Assembly: GCA_030603275.1 (NCBI GenBank)
Contig: JAUVYB010000014.1
Coordinates: forward strand, 1 to 34,318
Source: Deltaproteobacteria bacterium
GTDB lineage: Bacteria > Chloroflexota > Dehalococcoidia > Dehalococcoidales > BS750m-G39
Length of the DNA: 34,318 nucleotides
Direction: 5' to 3'
Below, piece after piece: positions 1 through 8,093 of this stretch (position 1 is the first letter of the stretch; each line of letters starts with the position of its first letter). Under the pieces are notes generated by a model. The model made no database searches. It was not told the origin of the DNA and saw only the letters and a list, made by a program, of their open reading frames with translations. The position numbers and the translations under genes are program-made.

Positions 1-1
1 C

Positions 2-130
2 TGTATGAAATGTCGAACCAAGAGAGAAATGAAGGATGCCAAGGCGATAACCATGAAGAATGGAAAGCCAGCGACTCAAGGCGTCTGCCCGGTATGTGGG
101 ACTAAGATGTTCAGGATAGGAAAGAGCTAA
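2..130 (+). CDS. DUF5679-type zinc-ribbon protein, 3' end only
   Basis: The first 43 codons read to a TAA stop at 128-130. They begin CMKCRTKREMKDAK and continue through a C-terminal CPVCGTKMF segment, giving two CxxC knuckles about 30 residues apart. This matches the short DUF5679 family, a small zinc-ribbon protein common in Chloroflexota whose function is not established. Family members normally have only a few residues before the first CxxC, so most of the protein is probably present and the true start lies just outside the window. An ATG at 5-7 would break the first CxxC and is unlikely to be the start. A strong hairpin terminator follows. Confidence 0.75.
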   Translation, partial: CMKCRTKREMKDAKAITMKNGKPATQGVCPVCGTKMFRIGKS

Positions 131-161
131 AGCCGATACTGTGGGAATCGAGATTAACGAA

Positions 162-200
162 GGCTGGATATCTGTGAATAGATATCCAGCCTTTCTTGTT
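162..200 (+). terminator. Rho-independent terminator after the DUF5679 gene
   Basis: A perfect 11-bp stem (GGCTGGATATC at 162-172 pairing with GATATCCAGCC at 181-191) with an 8-nt loop is followed by TTTCTTGTT. It closes the upstream gene and separates it from the ligase/TRAP operon. Confidence 0.85.
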
Positions 201-371
201 ATCCGCGACACATAATGGACTTTAATGAAGGACTATATACACGGCGATAGAGTTTCTTATATTGCACAGCCATTTAAGTAGAACAAAATGAGTGTATCGC
301 CCATACACGTAATTACCACCATGAGAGGGGATTTTTGAATAGGGGTAGGATCCAATATCATCATACATCGC

Positions 372-377
372 TATAAT
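372..377 (+). promoter_or_regulatory. Possible -10 box for the ligase/TRAP operon
   Basis: The 267-bp spacer 201-467 has no gene. A consensus TATAAT lies at 372-377, about 90 nt before the ligase start, but no matching -35 was found. A second weak candidate is TTGAGC at 413 with an AT-rich box near 433. Nothing else was recognised in this spacer. Confidence 0.3.
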
Positions 378-467
378 TGTGGGTCGAAGACCACGCCTAG
401 ACGAGCGCGTTCTTGAGCGATTCCAAAGACATATGTTAAAATCTACTAATTACAAACTGGAGGCAGA

Positions 468-2069
468 ATGCCCTTGTTCAATCAAGCAGCGGCCTACTGG
501 CGCTTCGCCTGGGGGCTGAGGGAGTTCCTCAAGGAGCCGATTACTCTGGAACAAAGCCGCCAGATAATCAGACAGAGGCTCCAGAACAGAGAGCAGAACC
601 TACTGGTGATGGTGAAGAGGGCTATCTACGATAACGCCGCCAGCCCCTATCTCAAGCTGCTTCAGTTAGTTGGTTGTGAATATGGCGATTTCGAAAAAAT
701 GGTGCTTGCCGACGGTATTGAGTCAGCCCTAAGAAAACTATACGAGGCAGGAGTCTATATAAGCATTGAGGAATTCAAAGGCAAAAAGGAACTCGTCCGA
801 AGTGGGAAGAGCTTTAGATTCAAGGAAAGTGACTTTGATAACCCCTTCCTGGTCAGGCATCTTGAGGCCAGCAGTGGTGCCAGCCGCAGCGCCGGAACAA
901 GGGTGACGATGAACCTCGACCGTTACTATTACATCGCTGCCCACGACATGATTGTCTCTGATGCTCATGGCATTTTGGGCGACCCGGTTTTGGTATGGAT
1001 GCCGATATTGCCTTCCGTTGCCGGGCTACCGACGATGTTACGGTTAATCAAGATGGGTAATCCACCGATAAGGTGGTTTTCCCAGGTGGAGGCAAGGACA
1101 ATCAGGCCCTCCCTTACCAAACGCCTAGCCACGTACTACGCTGTTTACGCCGGCCGGCTCTTCGGGGCAGCCTTTGCCAAACCTGAATACGTGAGCCTTG
1201 ACCAAGCCTATAAAGTTGCCGATTGCATGGCGGAGGTACTGAAGAAAGGCCAGGGCTGCATTCTGTGGACCCTGCCCAGCTCGGCAGTCAGAGTCTGCCA
1301 GACGGCTGTGGAGGGGCAGTTAGACCTATCCGGGACTACCTTCGCCGTAGCTGGCGAGCCGCTTACTGAGGCAAAGATGAAAGAAATCAGGGCGGTTGGT
1401 GCCAGGGCAATAAACATGTATGCCAGTGCCGAGGTAGGCGCTGTCGGCTTTGGCTGTGCCGGTCAGACGGCAGCCTCCGATGATATCCACCTCATCAAGG
1501 ATTTCCACGCTGTAATTCAGCACCGGCGGGAAACACCCTTTGGTGGAACGTCAGTCGATGCCTTTCTTTTCACCTCCCTGTTGCATAATTTGCCTAAGAT
1601 GCTACTGAATGTGGAGAATGGTGACCATGGGGTGATTGATACCAGGCACTGTGGTTGTAAGGTAGGGGAGCTTGGTCTTACCGACCACCTCTACAATATA
1701 CGGAGTTTTGATAAGCTCACTGGTGAAGGAATGAGTTTTGTCGGTACCGACTTGTTAAGGATTATTGAGGAGGTGCTGCCGGCTAAGTTTGGCGGCACTT
1801 CCACCGATTACCAGATGATGGAGGAGGAGGAGGAACAGGGTTATACCCGCCTTAGTATAATAGTTAACCCTGAGGTGGGAGAGATAGATGAAGGCAAACT
1901 TATCCAGACCGTCCTTTCCGAACTGAGCGAGGGGAAGGACACGCAACGGATGATGACCGAGATATGGTCCCAGGCGGATACGCTGCGGGTGAAGCGAATG
2001 CGGCCGTTCGTCACTGATGCCGGCAAGCTGCTGCCTCTGCATATTCAGAAGGTAAAGACTAAAGAATAA
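468..2069 (+). CDS. Phenylacetate-CoA-ligase-like adenylate-forming enzyme
   Basis: A 533-residue member of the ANL (acyl-CoA synthetase) superfamily, closest in layout to the PaaK/phenylacetate-CoA ligase branch. Visible motifs are SSGASRSAGTRV near residue 135 (the Ser/Gly/Thr-rich ATP-phosphate loop), AGEPLTEAKMKEI followed by MYASAEVGAVGFGC near 315-330 (the A5-like aromatic-x-x-E motif with a nearby Cys), and a C-terminal TDAGKLLPLHIQK that could carry the catalytic lysine. The family activates a carboxylate to acyl-AMP and then usually to acyl-CoA. The substrate cannot be read from sequence. An SD-like GGAGG sits 8 nt before the ATG. It heads an apparent three-gene operon with a TAXI binding protein 16 nt downstream and a TRAP permease, so the substrate may be what that importer brings in (inference). 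Confidence 0.75.
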   Translation: MPLFNQAAAYWRFAWGLREFLKEPITLEQSRQIIRQRLQNREQNLLVMVKRAIYDNAASPYLKLLQLVGCEYGDFEKMVLADGIESALRKLYEAGVYISIEEFKGKKELVRSGKSFRFKESDFDNPFLVRHLEASSGASRSAGTRVTMNLDRYYYIAAHDMIVSDAHGILGDPVLVWMPILPSVAGLPTMLRLIKMGNPPIRWFSQVEARTIRPSLTKRLATYYAVYAGRLFGAAFAKPEYVSLDQAYKVADCMAEVLKKGQGCILWTLPSSAVRVCQTAVEGQLDLSGTTFAVAGEPLTEAKMKEIRAVGARAINMYASAEVGAVGFGCAGQTAASDDIHLIKDFHAVIQHRRETPFGGTSVDAFLFTSLLHNLPKMLLNVENGDHGVIDTRHCGCKVGELGLTDHLYNIRSFDKLTGEGMSFVGTDLLRIIEEVLPAKFGGTSTDYQMMEEEEEQGYTRLSIIVNPEVGEIDEGKLIQTVLSELSEGKDTQRMMTEIWSQADTLRVKRMRPFVTDAGKLLPLHIQKVKTKE

Positions 2070-2085
2070 GGGAGGAAATAAAAAA

Positions 2086-3132
2086 ATGACTATCAAGCGA
2101 TGTGTATTACCAGCGGTATGTATGGTGCTGGCGCTGGCTGTCCTGCTGACGGCCTGCCCCGGGCAAGCACCAACCACATTACCGGAAGACATGCCCCAGA
2201 GTGTTAACCTGAACGTAGTCGGATTCCGCGTCGGGACTAGTAACCAGCTCAGAATCGATGCTATCGCCGAGGCGATAAGGATGGAGTATCCTGAGTGGAA
2301 GGTGACCTCGTTAGCAGCTGGGGGTGAAGCGCAATTGGTCAGCAAATATATCGCGGGTGAGACGGACCTTTGCCTTAGCATGTACCCGCGCCCGCTGGAA
2401 ATTGAACTCCAGGCGCCATTGCACCCGGAGATAGACTATGAGCAGGCGACGGCATATAGTTTAGTTATGCCGTCTTCTCCCCGTGATATACACTTTTTTG
2501 CCCGTGGCAATACCGGGCTTAACTCTATCCAGGAGATCGTGGACCAAAAGCGCCGGCTCACTTGGGGTATCGGTGCAGGCGGTTCCACGCTAGTAGTAGA
2601 TAAAGTACTGGAGCACTACGGAGTAAGCTGGGAGGAGGCTGAGGGCTGGGGGATGAAGCGGGAAACGCTGTTCATGACCTCACCGGATGGGGCTGAGGCC
2701 CTGCAGTCAGGCAGGGTTGATATCGGCCTTTCCTGGACGGCAGTACCCTGCCCCGCATACATGGGGGTAACCTTCGACATAAAGCTACTACCCATAGATG
2801 ACCCTGACCTTTTCCAGTTGTTCGATGAAATGGGCTTTGGTGAAGCCACCATCATACCGGCTGGTGCTTACCCCTTTGTTACCGAGGATATTCCAACGGC
2901 ATCCGAAACATCGCACCTGGTAGCCAGACCCGATTTACCTGAAGATGTGGTTTACTATTCGCTCAAGGCGTTATTCAATCAAAAGGACTTCCTGTCTGCC
3001 ACCATAGCGGAATTTGAAAGCCAGATGACAGCCGAGGCTATAGCCAACTCGTGGGCGATAAGCCAGAGAATTGGGATACCGTTTCATCCCGGAGCCCTGC
3101 GGTTTTATCAAGAGATGGGCTGGATAGAGTAA
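2086..3132 (+). CDS. TAXI-family TRAP transporter solute-binding lipoprotein
   Basis: A 348-residue extracytoplasmic binding protein. The N-terminus is a lipoprotein signal peptide: basic MTIKR, a hydrophobic stretch, then the lipobox LTAC with the lipidated Cys at about residue 24. The mature part starts with the TAXI-type IGT-like strand FRVGTSNQLR and contains AGGEAQLVSKYIAGETDL and WGIGAGGSTLVVDKVL, typical of the family that delivers ligands to TRAP permeases. An excellent SD (GGGAGG) precedes the ATG. The permease follows after 51 nt, as is usual for TAXI systems. TAXI ligands include dicarboxylates and amino acids; the actual ligand here is unknown. Confidence 0.9.
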   Translation: MTIKRCVLPAVCMVLALAVLLTACPGQAPTTLPEDMPQSVNLNVVGFRVGTSNQLRIDAIAEAIRMEYPEWKVTSLAAGGEAQLVSKYIAGETDLCLSMYPRPLEIELQAPLHPEIDYEQATAYSLVMPSSPRDIHFFARGNTGLNSIQEIVDQKRRLTWGIGAGGSTLVVDKVLEHYGVSWEEAEGWGMKRETLFMTSPDGAEALQSGRVDIGLSWTAVPCPAYMGVTFDIKLLPIDDPDLFQLFDEMGFGEATIIPAGAYPFVTEDIPTASETSHLVARPDLPEDVVYYSLKALFNQKDFLSATIAEFESQMTAEAIANSWAISQRIGIPFHPGALRFYQEMGWIE

Positions 3133-3183
3133 TAGAACCGGCAAAGGGGAGAAAATACACGGGCCGATGCATAGGGTAATCTT

Positions 3184-5103
3184 ATGCCGGGTATAGTAGG
3201 CGGCATCTTCCGGCCTGCGGCCAGAAGAAAGCTCCCGTCAGGCATTGCCCAGCGGCTCATATTTGCCTTCGCCGTCGGAGTTGCCTTATACCATATAATC
3301 GCTCTGGGAATCTGGTATGCCCCGGTAGACTTCCACTCGGTGATGCATCTTTCTACCATCCTGATATTAACCTTCCTCGGTTTTTCTTATTCAACAAGAG
3401 AGTCCGCCAGACTGCCTATTATCGATATCATCCTCGTTTTGGCATCTCTGGCGGTCGGCGCTTATTTCTTAACGAACCTGGATACATTCATTGAACGTGC
3501 CTTTGTGATTACCCCATTGTCCGGTGTGGAGATAGCGGCAGCCATTTTGCTGTTACTACTCATCTTCGAGGCTACCCGAAGAGCCATAGGTCTACCATTT
3601 GTGATTATCATTTTCATCTTTTTTACAGCCATGTACATCGGGCCTTATCTACCGGGGATATGGGCAAATCCCGGTTTTAGCTTTACCGAGATTTTAGACA
3701 CCACGGTATGGGCACGTCTGCAGGGCATATGGGGCATACCGCTACGGATGTCAGCCACCTTTATTATCTTGTTTTTTATCTTTGGCAAATTAATGCAATA
3801 TTCTGGACTTGGAGACCTAATTATTTCCCTGTGCCAGGCTGTGGCTGGTGGAGCCAGAGGGGGACCAGCTAAGGTAGCCGTGGTTGGGAGTGCTTTCGTG
3901 GGTAGTGTTACCGGAGGGCCAATCACCAATATGGTGATGACTGGGAGCTTTACCATCCCCATGATGAAACAGATAGGTTATAAGCCGCATTATGCCGGAG
4001 CCGTTGAGGCGGCGGCATCAACCGGAGCCAGCATTGTTCCCCCTATCATGACCGGGATAGTTTTCATAATGGCTGAGCTAACCGGGACACCCTTTGTCAA
4101 GATAATGTTACTGGCAATAATCCCTGCCTTTTTCTACTATTCATGCCTCCTTCTTCAGGTGCATTACCAGTCGGTAATCTTAGGCATAACCGGGAGCGGA
4201 AAAAGGATAGTCTTTAATGAAGTGTGGAACCAATTGAAGGAGAGAGGGCATTTACTCATACCTCTCATCGTTTTAATTGTGCTGTTACTGGCAGGTTATT
4301 ACCCGGTGATAGCAGTAATCTGGGCAATTCCAACAGTACCAGTGGTGGCAGCACTGAAAAAAGAAACCCGGATGGGGCTGAAGCGAATTATGGCGGCTCT
4401 CAGCGAATCAATGCAGGAGTTAGCCCGGGTAGCACCTATCTGTGCGCTGAGCGGGATAATTATAGTTGGCCTCTTCCAGACCGGGCTAGGCAGCACTTTC
4501 AGTCATCTGGTTAGCATCTCGGCCGGCGACTCCCTGTTACTTCTTGCAGTGATGGGCGGGTTGGCCTGCATCGTTTTGGGTACCGGGGTGCCCTCCATCG
4601 CAGCTTATCTGATGACAGTCCTGATTGTTGCCCCTCTTATGGTGAAGGCTGGATTACCGGTACTGGTTGCCCATTTCTTTTCCCTCTACTACGCTAATCT
4701 AGCCTTCATAACCCCTCCAATAGCTATGGGTGCCTTTGTCGCTGCCGGTATTGCCGGGGCCAGTTTCTGGCGTATCGGCTTTACTGCCGTCCGCTTGGCT
4801 ATAGTGGGTTTTATTATTCCCGTTGTCTTTGTTTACCGACCATCTCTATTACTATTCGGCAGCCCCGTGGAGATAATCTGGGCTCTGGCCGCTTCTGCGG
4901 TTCTGGTAGTCTGCCTGGCATCGGCGCTGGAGGGGTGGATGCTCAAACGGCTGAATATCCTTGAGAGGTTATTGCTATTTGTAGCCGGAATTGCTCTGAT
5001 ACCACCTAACCTGCTGGTAAATGTTGGGGCCGTTATTCTGGCTAGCCTGGTCTTACTGTGGCAAGTAAGGGGGAGGCGTAATCCGGAGAGCTATCCCAAA
5101 TAG
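3184..5103 (+). CDS. TRAP transporter fused permease (DctQM type)
   Basis: A 639-residue polytopic membrane protein with an N-terminal four-helix DctQ-like part fused to a long DctM-like part, the arrangement normal for TAXI-TRAP systems. The conserved DctM region GGPITNMVMTGSFTIPMM and VEAAASTGASIVPPIM lies near residues 245-290, and a second conserved FITPPIAMGAFVAAGIAG near 510-530. It acts with the preceding binding lipoprotein as an ion-driven importer. An in-frame stop just upstream (TAG at 3172-3174) makes the ATG at 3184 the first possible start. Its SD is weak, so translation may be coupled or reinitiated. Transcription converges with the radical SAM gene ending at 5134, and no clear terminator lies in the 30-nt gap. 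Confidence 0.92.
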   Translation: MPGIVGGIFRPAARRKLPSGIAQRLIFAFAVGVALYHIIALGIWYAPVDFHSVMHLSTILILTFLGFSYSTRESARLPIIDIILVLASLAVGAYFLTNLDTFIERAFVITPLSGVEIAAAILLLLLIFEATRRAIGLPFVIIIFIFFTAMYIGPYLPGIWANPGFSFTEILDTTVWARLQGIWGIPLRMSATFIILFFIFGKLMQYSGLGDLIISLCQAVAGGARGGPAKVAVVGSAFVGSVTGGPITNMVMTGSFTIPMMKQIGYKPHYAGAVEAAASTGASIVPPIMTGIVFIMAELTGTPFVKIMLLAIIPAFFYYSCLLLQVHYQSVILGITGSGKRIVFNEVWNQLKERGHLLIPLIVLIVLLLAGYYPVIAVIWAIPTVPVVAALKKETRMGLKRIMAALSESMQELARVAPICALSGIIIVGLFQTGLGSTFSHLVSISAGDSLLLLAVMGGLACIVLGTGVPSIAAYLMTVLIVAPLMVKAGLPVLVAHFFSLYYANLAFITPPIAMGAFVAAGIAGASFWRIGFTAVRLAIVGFIIPVVFVYRPSLLLFGSPVEIIWALAASAVLVVCLASALEGWMLKRLNILERLLLFVAGIALIPPNLLVNVGAVILASLVLLWQVRGRRNPESYPK

Positions 5104-5133
5104 TATTTTGGGCTTATTACGGTAAAAAGTATA

Positions 5134-6123
5134 TTACTTGGCCATACAACATTCTTTGCAAGAATCTAACTGCTCAAATTTCTTTTTTAGCAATAATCGC
5201 CTGTTTTCATTAGCTTTTTCGGAGTTCCAGATTTCCTTTAAGGACTGGGTTGTTACGTTACCCACCACGGCGGCTCTATTCCAATCCTCGCTACATATAA
5301 GAACATCTCCATTAAAGAGTATACTCATTTCATAGAATGGCACGTGACAGCCTAGAGCGTGTCTCACCCCACCCATTAAGCGCCGCCAGATCGCTGCCGG
5401 GCCGGAGCCGTTGTAGTGGCCAATTTTAGGTCTGATATTTTCGAATCGGTCTAGCGAGCCTGCCCTGTTTGTTACCCCCGAGACTTTGGTACGAACCCCC
5501 CGATTTTTCCAATACTTGGTTGCTTCATAAACCTCGTGCTCATTTTGCTCGGTAGCGACAAAAAACAGCTTGGTTTTTTGTCGCGTGGATGGGTTTGATA
5601 GTATGCGGGAAATATTGTTCATCACTTTTTCGTAGTTAAGCCCGTTGTTAATGCTTTTATACGTTTCCTTGGAATGTGCATTGAGGCTTATGCTTAAGGC
5701 ATCAAGCTTTGATTGCACTATTTCTTCGGGGCTGAACCTATCCAGTAATTCGCCGTTGGTGACCATTGCCACACGCTTGTCGGGAGCCTTGGATTTAATA
5801 TACTTTACGCAATCGAATATCCTTTCATCAAGCAGGGGTTCGTTGTGCAGTTCGAAAACTATCGCGGATAGGAGTGGTTCTGATGTTGCCTCATCTATTA
5901 TCTTCTGGAACAGGCTCCATTCCATTTTACCCTGGGGTAGTTTCTTGCTTGTGGTGGGGTAGGGGCAGATTGAGCACCTGCCGTTACAGAATGATTGCGT
6001 CTGGACTAGCAATATTATGGGAAAGTCCAAGCATTTACCTACGGTGAGGAACCTGGAGTAGGCACCGGTCAGGTAAAGATACAGGGGTAAATGCCCGTAT
6101 GCGTATGGACTTATTTTAGCCAT
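5134..6123 (-). CDS. Radical SAM/SPASM-type protein
   Basis: A 329-residue radical S-adenosylmethionine enzyme. The cluster-binding CNGRCSICPYP (CxxxCxxC) is near residues 46-56, followed by ELHNEPLLDE, which corresponds to the GGEP-like SAM motif. The C-terminus has a short SPASM-like region: CSEDWNRAAVVGNV, then LKEIWNS and a terminal CKECC, so an auxiliary cluster is likely but compact. SPASM proteins modify peptides or mature enzymes. No small precursor peptide or partner enzyme was seen next to it, so its substrate is unknown. No convincing SD precedes the ATG. Base composition looks lower in G+C than the housekeeping genes to the right. It lies just left of a tRNA 3'-end fragment, in a stretch with features of transferred DNA. 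Confidence 0.8.
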   Translation of the reverse strand: MAKISPYAYGHLPLYLYLTGAYSRFLTVGKCLDFPIILLVQTQSFCNGRCSICPYPTTSKKLPQGKMEWSLFQKIIDEATSEPLLSAIVFELHNEPLLDERIFDCVKYIKSKAPDKRVAMVTNGELLDRFSPEEIVQSKLDALSISLNAHSKETYKSINNGLNYEKVMNNISRILSNPSTRQKTKLFFVATEQNEHEVYEATKYWKNRGVRTKVSGVTNRAGSLDRFENIRPKIGHYNGSGPAAIWRRLMGGVRHALGCHVPFYEMSILFNGDVLICSEDWNRAAVVGNVTTQSLKEIWNSEKANENRRLLLKKKFEQLDSCKECCMAK

Positions 6124-6330
6124 GGCACACTGCTCTGGTTTTATGGTGATATGTCATCTTCATCAACCTTGCCTGTCCAACTTTAGCATTTTCCGTGGCG
6201 GCTATCAAGCTTAAAACAGCATATCTCCTACTAAAAGAGGATATATCAACTAAGCATAAAACCCTGGTCTGATGGTGCTCAATAATTCGCTATTTTTTGC
6301 CATTAGCTTGCAAATAACTCTCCAGCCCGC

Positions 6331-6370
6331 GACCCAAAGGTCGTTGGTTCGAATCCAACCCCCGCTACCA
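6331..6370 (+). repeat. tRNA 3'-end fragment (variable loop to CCA)
   Basis: About 38 nt read like the 3' end of a tRNA: AAGGTCG (variable loop), a T stem-loop GTTGG-TTCGAAT-CCAAC, acceptor strand CCCCGCT, discriminator A and encoded CCA at 6368-6370. The matching 5' acceptor strand AGCGGGG, D arm and anticodon arm are absent upstream, so this is not a working tRNA. The variable region resembles initiator tRNA-Met, but the isotype cannot be proved without the anticodon. Such displaced 3' ends are typical scars of integration into a tRNA gene. The rest of the 6124-6330 spacer shows nothing recognisable. Confidence 0.8.
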
Positions 6371-6384
6371 ATTGAATTTTAAGG

Positions 6385-6410
6385 GCACCGCCAAGAGCGG
6401 TGCTTTTTTG
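6385..6410 (+). terminator. Rho-independent terminator behind the tRNA fragment
   Basis: A perfect 7-bp stem (GCACCGC, loop CAAGA, GCGGTGC) is followed by six T residues. It sits 14 nt after the encoded CCA, as expected for the terminator of the original tRNA gene, so the fragment and its terminator appear to have travelled or remained together. Confidence 0.8.
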
Positions 6411-6450
6411 TTGCTGGCAATAGGCCTAACCAAAAGCAAACCTTTTTCGT

Positions 6451-6456
6451 TATAAT
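6451..6456 (+). promoter_or_regulatory. -10 box for the serpin gene
   Basis: TATAAT lies at 6451-6456 inside an AT-rich stretch, about 40 nt before the serpin start. No convincing -35 element was found at the proper spacing. Confidence 0.4.
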
Positions 6457-6497
6457 TATAAACGGGGTATTGCCAGTAATAGCGGGAGGTGACTGAG

Positions 6498-7778
6498 GTG
6501 AATAAGGTACTTCTGTATGCAGTAAGTATATTAATGGTGACATTGATGCTGGGCCTGGCGGCTTGCCCCAATGCAGCCGCCGGTGAGTTGATAAAATCGG
6601 ATAAGCCGCGAGAGACGGCGCCGGAAGTTAGCGCTTCCGACCTGGCGACCCTGGTCGATGGCAACAGCGCTTTCGCCTTTAACCTGTATCAGGAGCTCAG
6701 AGAAAAAGAGGGCAACCTCTTCTACTCCTCCTACAGCATTTCTCTGGCCTTAGCCATGACCTATGCCGGCGCCCGCAGCGAAACCGAAGAGCAGATGGAT
6801 GATGCCCTCTGCTTTATCCTGCCTCAGAACCAGCTGCACTCGGCATTTAACGCATTGGCCCTAGAGCTGGATAGCCGCGGCGAGGGCGCCCAGGGCAAGG
6901 ACGGCGAGGGCTTCCGGCTAAACATCGTCAATGCCATCTGGGGGCAGCGGGACTATGCGTTCCTAACCGAGTTCCTCGACCTGCTGGCGGTAAACTATGG
7001 CACCGGGCTCAGAGTCCTTGATTTTATGGGCGCGCCGGAAGAGTCCCGCGTAACCATCAACGACTGGGTCAGCGAGCAGACGGAAGACCGGATCGAGGAC
7101 CTGATTCCGCAGGGCCTGATTAATCCAGCGACCCGCCTCGTCCTGACCAACGCCATCTACTTCAACGCCGCCTGGGCCTATCCCTTCGATGAGGATTTTA
7201 CTAGGGACGGGGTATTTTACCTGCCCGACGGAGGCGAGGTGACAGTACCGATGATGAGGCAAACGGAGTCGTTCGGCTATGCCGAAGGCGATGGCTATCA
7301 GGCGGTAGAACTGCAATATGACGGCGGCGAATTCTCTATGGTAATCTTGATACCCGCATCTGGCCAGTTCGAGACATTCGAAGAGGCGCTGGACGCCCCG
7401 CAGGTGGAGGGAATCATCGGAAGCCTGGGGTACAAGCAGGTTAGCCTGACCATGCCGAAATTCGAATTCGATTCTAGCTTCAGCCTGAGAGAGGCTCTGG
7501 CGGAAATGGGGGTGCCCGTTGCTTTTTCCGGGGGCGCCGACTTTTCCGGGATGACGGGTAACCGCGACCTTTTTATAGCCGATGTGGTACACAAGGCCTT
7601 TGTCTCCGTCGATGAAGCCGGCACCGAGTCAGCGGCAGCCACCGCGGTAGTTATGGAACTGACAGCAATGCCAGAAACGGTAGAGGTTACCATTGACCGA
7701 CCGTTTATCTTCCTCATCCGTGACATTGAGACCGGGGCGATACTGTTCGTGGGGCGTACTCTAAATCCGAGTATATAA
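6498..7778 (+). CDS. Serpin (serine protease inhibitor), lipoprotein
   Basis: About 426 residues with the full serpin fold signature: NLFYSSYSISLALAMTYAGA near residue 70, LTNAIYFNAAW, and VVHKAFVSVDEAGTESAAAT near 365-380. The hinge of the reactive-centre loop, EAGTESAAATAVV, keeps the small residues of inhibitory serpins, so it should act as a suicide protease inhibitor. Counting from the hinge puts P1 near Thr in the run MELTAMPE, only approximately. The N-terminus is a lipoprotein signal with lipobox LAAC, so the protein is probably anchored outside the membrane. GTG at 6498 was chosen because GGAGGT ends 7 nt before it; an in-frame GTG at 6489 overlaps that SD. Serpins are rare and patchy in bacteria, and the flanking tRNA fragments support acquisition by transfer. 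Confidence 0.93.
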   Translation: MNKVLLYAVSILMVTLMLGLAACPNAAAGELIKSDKPRETAPEVSASDLATLVDGNSAFAFNLYQELREKEGNLFYSSYSISLALAMTYAGARSETEEQMDDALCFILPQNQLHSAFNALALELDSRGEGAQGKDGEGFRLNIVNAIWGQRDYAFLTEFLDLLAVNYGTGLRVLDFMGAPEESRVTINDWVSEQTEDRIEDLIPQGLINPATRLVLTNAIYFNAAWAYPFDEDFTRDGVFYLPDGGEVTVPMMRQTESFGYAEGDGYQAVELQYDGGEFSMVILIPASGQFETFEEALDAPQVEGIIGSLGYKQVSLTMPKFEFDSSFSLREALAEMGVPVAFSGGADFSGMTGNRDLFIADVVHKAFVSVDEAGTESAAATAVVMELTAMPETVEVTIDRPFIFLIRDIETGAILFVGRTLNPSI

Positions 7779-7815
7779 CCCACCTGACCGGTGTGGGGTT
7801 CACTCTAACTACTAC

Positions 7816-7845
7816 GCGAAGGTCGTCGGTTCAAATCCAAGCTCT
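7816..7845 (+). repeat. Second, degraded tRNA 3'-end fragment
   Basis: Positions 7819-7840 match 20 of 22 bases of the first tRNA fragment at 6337-6358, in the same orientation, covering the variable loop and T arm. The T stem is damaged (GTCGG facing CCAAG) and the acceptor end has decayed. Together the two copies form a direct repeat enclosing the terminator and the serpin gene. Confidence 0.65.
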
Positions 7846-8093
7846 GAGGCCGCAAATAAATTAGCACGTAATAAGCCAGACTGTTACGCTATACACAAAA
7901 CATCGAATTATTACTTCTGACTGCCTTATCTACTGGATTAACGGGATACTATATCTATAGTCTCCTGAGTTTGTACACTTGCAAAGCTCTTCTTTCTCCA
8001 AGAAGAGGTCGTGTAACGCTCTGGCTATGCTAGGCTTCTTTTTAGTTTCCACCGTGGCTGAGTGGTCTGCCTTTTCAGCTTATCTTCCTATTT
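7846..8093. other. AT-rich spacer with one hairpin
   Basis: No gene recognised. A perfect 8-bp hairpin (CTCTTCTT at 7987-7994 and AAGAAGAG at 8000-8007) could be a weak end signal for the minus-strand gene ending at 8094, though it has no T-tract. A short stretch at 8054-8066 (TGGCTGAGTGGTC) resembles the D arm of tRNA-Ser but has no other tRNA parts around it. Confidence 0.4.

Noticed and set aside
1755-2381. Long antisense open frame opposite the ligase and binding-protein genes
   Set aside because: It runs opposite two well-supported genes, has no family features and no SD.
6294-6370. A complete tRNA gene ending in CCA
   Set aside because: The 3' part is tRNA-like, but the bases where the 5' acceptor, D arm and anticodon arm should lie do not pair, and there is no U33-type anticodon loop.
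6963-7592. 209-codon open frame antisense to the serpin
   Set aside because: The serpin reading is unambiguous; the antisense frame shows no recognisable domain.
7780-7802. Terminator after the serpin gene
   Set aside because: CCCACC and GGTGTGGGG can pair only with a bulge, and no T-tract follows.
8054-8066. 5' part of a tRNA-Ser
   Set aside because: Only about 13 nt resemble a D arm; no acceptor, anticodon or T arm is found nearby. Could be chance or heavily decayed.
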